Shown in pieces: positions 5,845 through 7,613 of a stretch of DNA of 7,613 nt; the first letter of the stretch is position 1; every line of letters begins with the position of its first letter. The notes under the pieces are model-generated. The model was given only the letters and a program-made list of their open reading frames with translations. It was not told the DNA's origin and made no database searches. A program made the position numbers and the translations under genes. The stretch comes from an uncultured Ruminococcus sp. (GTDB lineage: Bacteria > Bacillota > Clostridia > Oscillospirales > CAG-272), in NCBI GenBank assembly GCA_902803255.1, contig CADCPG010000163.1:1-7613 (forward strand). Direction: 5' to 3'.

Positions 5845-6831
5845 GTGGGAAAGAAAGATTCGGTAGTAATAGCTGTCGCTGCCGTTCTCGCTCTGGTGAT
5901 CGTCGGCGGGATCGGCGTGCTCATAGCCGATACGGTGAAGAAGAACATACCGGAGGAAACATCGGAGCGCGGCAGCGGTACGTCGCTCACGGAGACCCCC
6001 GAAACGTCCGCGGCTCCTGTGGAGGAGTCAGTGACGGATCTGCCTTTTCCGACCGCACCTGTCCAGACGAGAGAGATCACCACGCAGGAGGTGACGACGG
6101 AGGAACCGGTAACGGTGCCCGTCACCACACCGGAACCGACCACAGAGGAGATCACCACCGCCGCTCCCACGCTGCCCGTCACACAGCCACCGACAGTCCC
6201 CGCGGACCCGTCGACGGCCGTATTCGTCCCGACGCACGTCGAGGGCTCGACCCTGACCGGCAGGACTGAGAAGGGGTACGACATCGAGGTGAAGGACGGG
6301 ATCACATACGTCGCCGGCCTGATGATAGCCAACAAGACCTACAGTCTGCCGTCGAGCTATACCGCGGCAGGCGGAAAGCTCGTCCCGGAAGCCGAGAAGG
6401 CCTTCAACGAAATGAAGGCGGCCGCGGCGAAGGAGGGCATAAAATTCAGGTATTTCTCGGGCTACCGCAGTTATGAACTGCAGACCAGCCTGTACGACAG
6501 GTACGTCAAGAACGACGGAAAGGCGGCAGCCGACAGGTATTCCGCCCGTCCCGGCCACTCCGAGCATCAGACCGGTCTCGCCTTCGACATTACCGACGAC
6601 AAGTACACGATGGTCGAGGGCTTCAAGAACACCGCCGCCGGCAAGTGGCTCGCGGCGAACGGCTGGAAGTACGGATTCATCCTCAGATACCCCGAGAACG
6701 GCGAGGAGATAACCGGCTACATGTTCGAGCCGTGGCATTTCCGTTATATCGGCTCCAACGCGGCCGCGATATACGCCTCCGGACTCACGCTGGAGGAATT
6801 CCTGGGGATCACCTCGGTATATCCGGACTGA
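5845..6831 (+). CDS. Membrane-anchored M15 family D-alanyl-D-alanine carboxypeptidase (VanY-like)
   Basis: A 328-residue protein starting at GTG 5845, with AAGGTGAG (5831-5838) 6 nt upstream; the site overlaps the serA stop. Residues 7-29 form one membrane helix after a short Lys-containing N-terminus, so the rest should lie outside the cell. A Thr/Pro/Glu-rich linker (about 40-125) reaches into the wall, and a peptidase domain occupies about 165-320. M15B zinc motifs are complete: FSGYRSYELQ (204-213), SEHQTGLAFD with His241 and Asp248, and EPWHFR with Glu295 as likely base and His298. Such enzymes remove the terminal D-Ala from peptidoglycan stem peptides; VanY relatives contribute to vancomycin resistance, but no van genes are present here. 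A housekeeping wall-trimming role is more likely. It is third in the serC-serA operon, an unusual partner, and a strong terminator follows. Confidence 0.9.
   Translation: MGKKDSVVIAVAAVLALVIVGGIGVLIADTVKKNIPEETSERGSGTSLTETPETSAAPVEESVTDLPFPTAPVQTREITTQEVTTEEPVTVPVTTPEPTTEEITTAAPTLPVTQPPTVPADPSTAVFVPTHVEGSTLTGRTEKGYDIEVKDGITYVAGLMIANKTYSLPSSYTAAGGKLVPEAEKAFNEMKAAAAKEGIKFRYFSGYRSYELQTSLYDRYVKNDGKAAADRYSARPGHSEHQTGLAFDITDDKYTMVEGFKNTAAGKWLAANGWKYGFILRYPENGEEITGYMFEPWHFRYIGSNAAAIYASGLTLEEFLGITSVYPD
5962..6219 (+). repeat. Low-complexity Thr/Pro/Glu linker coding region
   Basis: Residues about 40-125 of the carboxypeptidase are dominated by Thr, Pro, Glu and Val, with irregular repeats of short units such as TTEE, VTTPEPTTEE and EITT. 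The nucleotide copies (for example accac and gaggagatcaccacc) are degenerate, so the repeat is old or selected at protein level. Linkers like this are common on clostridial surface proteins. They may be O-glycosylated, and their length often varies between strains. Confidence 0.75.
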
Positions 6832-6845
6832 ATCACACAATTTAT

Positions 6846-6881
6846 AACGCCTCCTGCGGAATGCCCGCAGGAGGCGTTTTT
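6846..6881 (+). terminator. Intrinsic terminator of the serC-serA-peptidase operon
   Basis: A perfect 14-bp stem pairs AACGCCTCCTGCGG (6846-6859) with CCGCAGGAGGCGTT (6865-6878) around a 5-nt loop, and ends in TTTTT (6877-6881). It lies 15 nt after the peptidase stop codon. Read from the opposite strand the stem is followed by TTATAAATT, a weaker tail, so it might also stop the convergent minus-strand transcript. Confidence 0.92.
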
Positions 6882-6912
6882 ACGAGAACGGATCTCGATT
6901 GTATTGCTTTAC

Positions 6913-6980
6913 GGGACCGCTCTCGCGAACACGTGACGGTCGCCGGAGCGACAGCCAGCCGGTCAGCCGGCGGCGGTCCC
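6913..6980. other. Possible multi-branched structure in the convergent gap
   Basis: The 120-nt gap between the terminator and the minus-strand stop codon holds an outer 8-bp inverted repeat, GGGACCGC (6913-6920) with GCGGTCCC (6973-6980). It encloses two small hairpins: GTCGC/GCGAC (6939-6943 with 6948-6952, CGGA loop) and GCCGG/CCGGC (6958-6962 with 6967-6971, TCAG loop). Together they could fold as a branched RNA or a cruciform, possibly protecting the 3' end of the minus-strand message. No known RNA family was recognised, and GC richness makes chance pairing likely. Confidence 0.3.
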
Positions 6981-7001
6981 CGGCCGGCATCACGCGGGGC
7001 T

Positions 7002-7613
7002 TCAGCGGAACCTGTCGAACCAGAGCCGCAGCTCCTCGTGCATGACGTCGCCGTGGGCGTGCTTTCTGCACTCGAGGGTGCGCAGTTCGGCATAGCCTCC
7101 GGCTCTGCGCACGCCGGCTATGTATTCGGTCGAGAGAGCGTAGTCGACGGTGACGTCGTGAGCGCCGTGCCAGATCTTGATCGGGCAGGGAAGGAAGGTG
7201 TGGCGCTTCCCGTCGATCACGACGGTGCGGTTGTACCACGGGTCGAGCCCCACCGTCTTTTCGGGCTCCCATACGCCGGTCTCAGTGAACCCGTACTCCT
7301 CGGATATGATGTCCTTCAGAAGGAAGCCCTCCTTCTTTTTCGGGACGTCCCACGAACCGCGGTATCTGACTCCGTTCACCGTCACCTCTTTCAGATTGAG
7401 GCGCGGGTAGAACAGCCCGACCGCCCTGACGGTCCCGGGGTAGAGATTTACGTAGTTCATCGCCGACAGGCCTCCCATCGAGGCTCCGCTGACGAAGAGG
7501 CCCGGCTCGACGTTGTAGTTCTTCAGTATGTACCTGTATGCCCGCCAGACAGCCTCGGTGTAGCGGCGGTTGCCGTACGAGCGGCCGTCGGGCCGGGTCC
7601 CGTGGATGTCGAA
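7002..7613 (-). CDS. Alpha/beta hydrolase (esterase or prolyl-oligopeptidase-like), 5' end missing
   Basis: The minus strand is open from the window edge at 7613 to a TGA at 7004-7002, giving 203 C-terminal residues. The first in-window Met (7478) is internal, because the frame continues upstream with FDIHGTRPDGRSYGNRRYT. The nucleophile elbow GASMGG (GxSxG) places the serine at about residue 45 of the visible part. The likely acid is the Asp in IWHGAHDVTVDYA (about residue 153), and the likely His is in CRKHAHGDVM (about residue 187). All three are in the right order for a complete catalytic triad. A long cap-like insertion (about residues 70-140, with RGSWDVPKKKEG and DPWYNRTVV) lies between Ser and Asp. 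Carbohydrate esterases and small peptidases of the S9 type share this layout; the substrate cannot be read from this part. It is convergent with the serine operon and transcribed separately. The N-terminus and promoter are beyond the window. Confidence 0.82.
   Translation of the reverse strand, partial: FDIHGTRPDGRSYGNRRYTEAVWRAYRYILKNYNVEPGLFVSGASMGGLSAMNYVNLYPGTVRAVGLFYPRLNLKEVTVNGVRYRGSWDVPKKKEGFLLKDIISEEYGFTETGVWEPEKTVGLDPWYNRTVVIDGKRHTFLPCPIKIWHGAHDVTVDYALSTEYIAGVRRAGGYAELRTLECRKHAHGDVMHEELRLWFDRFR

Noticed and set aside
4512..6335. A 607-codon open frame on the minus strand across serC, serA and the peptidase
   Set aside because: It is antisense to three genes with unmistakable family motifs, spans their junctions, and its product shows Val/Arg/Asp-rich stretches typical of reverse-strand reading of GC-rich codons. 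No domain was recognised.
5845..6831. Vancomycin-resistance cluster suggested by a VanY-like protein
   Set aside because: No vanH, ligase, vanX or two-component genes are in view, and M15 D,D-carboxypeptidases are common housekeeping enzymes in clostridia.
6842..7272. Minus-strand frames of 83 and 130 codons overlapping the hydrolase end
   Set aside because: They overlap the convergent terminator and the alpha/beta hydrolase in other phases. The hydrolase frame carries a full Ser-Asp-His triad, so these are shadows.

Overview
The window looks like chromosomal DNA of a GC-rich (about 60% by eye) anaerobic Firmicute, most likely a gut or rumen clostridium of the Oscillospirales type. The clues are a textbook sigma-A promoter, purine-rich ribosome binding sites, a compact clostridial-type SerC/SerA pair, a Thr/Pro/Glu-rich linker on a membrane-anchored cell-wall enzyme, and a carbohydrate-use gene group. 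This placement is inferred from gene content and style; there is no rRNA or other strict marker. No mobile element, CRISPR array, tRNA, rRNA or recognisable riboswitch was found.

Region 1 (1-3243, + strand) is a sugar-use group. It starts with the C-terminal tail of a probable ABC-transporter solute-binding protein. A run of three small hairpins follows, the last a strong intrinsic terminator. Then come a cytoplasmic glycoside hydrolase family 2 enzyme and a zinc-dependent dehydrogenase of the galactitol-1-phosphate 5-dehydrogenase (GatD) type. A reasonable reading is that a glycoside is imported, cleaved inside the cell, and a released sugar or polyol is oxidised. No promoter is apparent between the terminator and the hydrolase, so these genes may depend on read-through.

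Region 2 (3244-3554) is a 311-bp gap. It holds a strong terminator closing region 1, two further hairpins, and then a near-consensus promoter and ribosome binding site for the next operon.

Region 3 (3555-6881, + strand) is a tight three-gene operon: serC, serA and a membrane-anchored M15 D,D-carboxypeptidase-like gene. The junctions are 12 and 13 nt, and in both the Shine-Dalgarno sequence overlaps the upstream stop codon. SerA and SerC together convert 3-phosphoglycerate to phosphoserine. The peptidase is an unexpected third member. A 14-bp stem terminator ends the operon.

Region 4 (6882-7613) is a 120-nt convergent gap with a possible multi-branched structure, then the 3' part of a minus-strand alpha/beta hydrolase that runs off the window end.

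I did not find a clearly new system. The points most worth a second look are the glycosidase/dehydrogenase pairing with unassigned substrate, the peptidase in the serine operon, the Trp-to-Phe change in the SerC cofactor pocket, and the attenuator-like repeats before the hydrolase.
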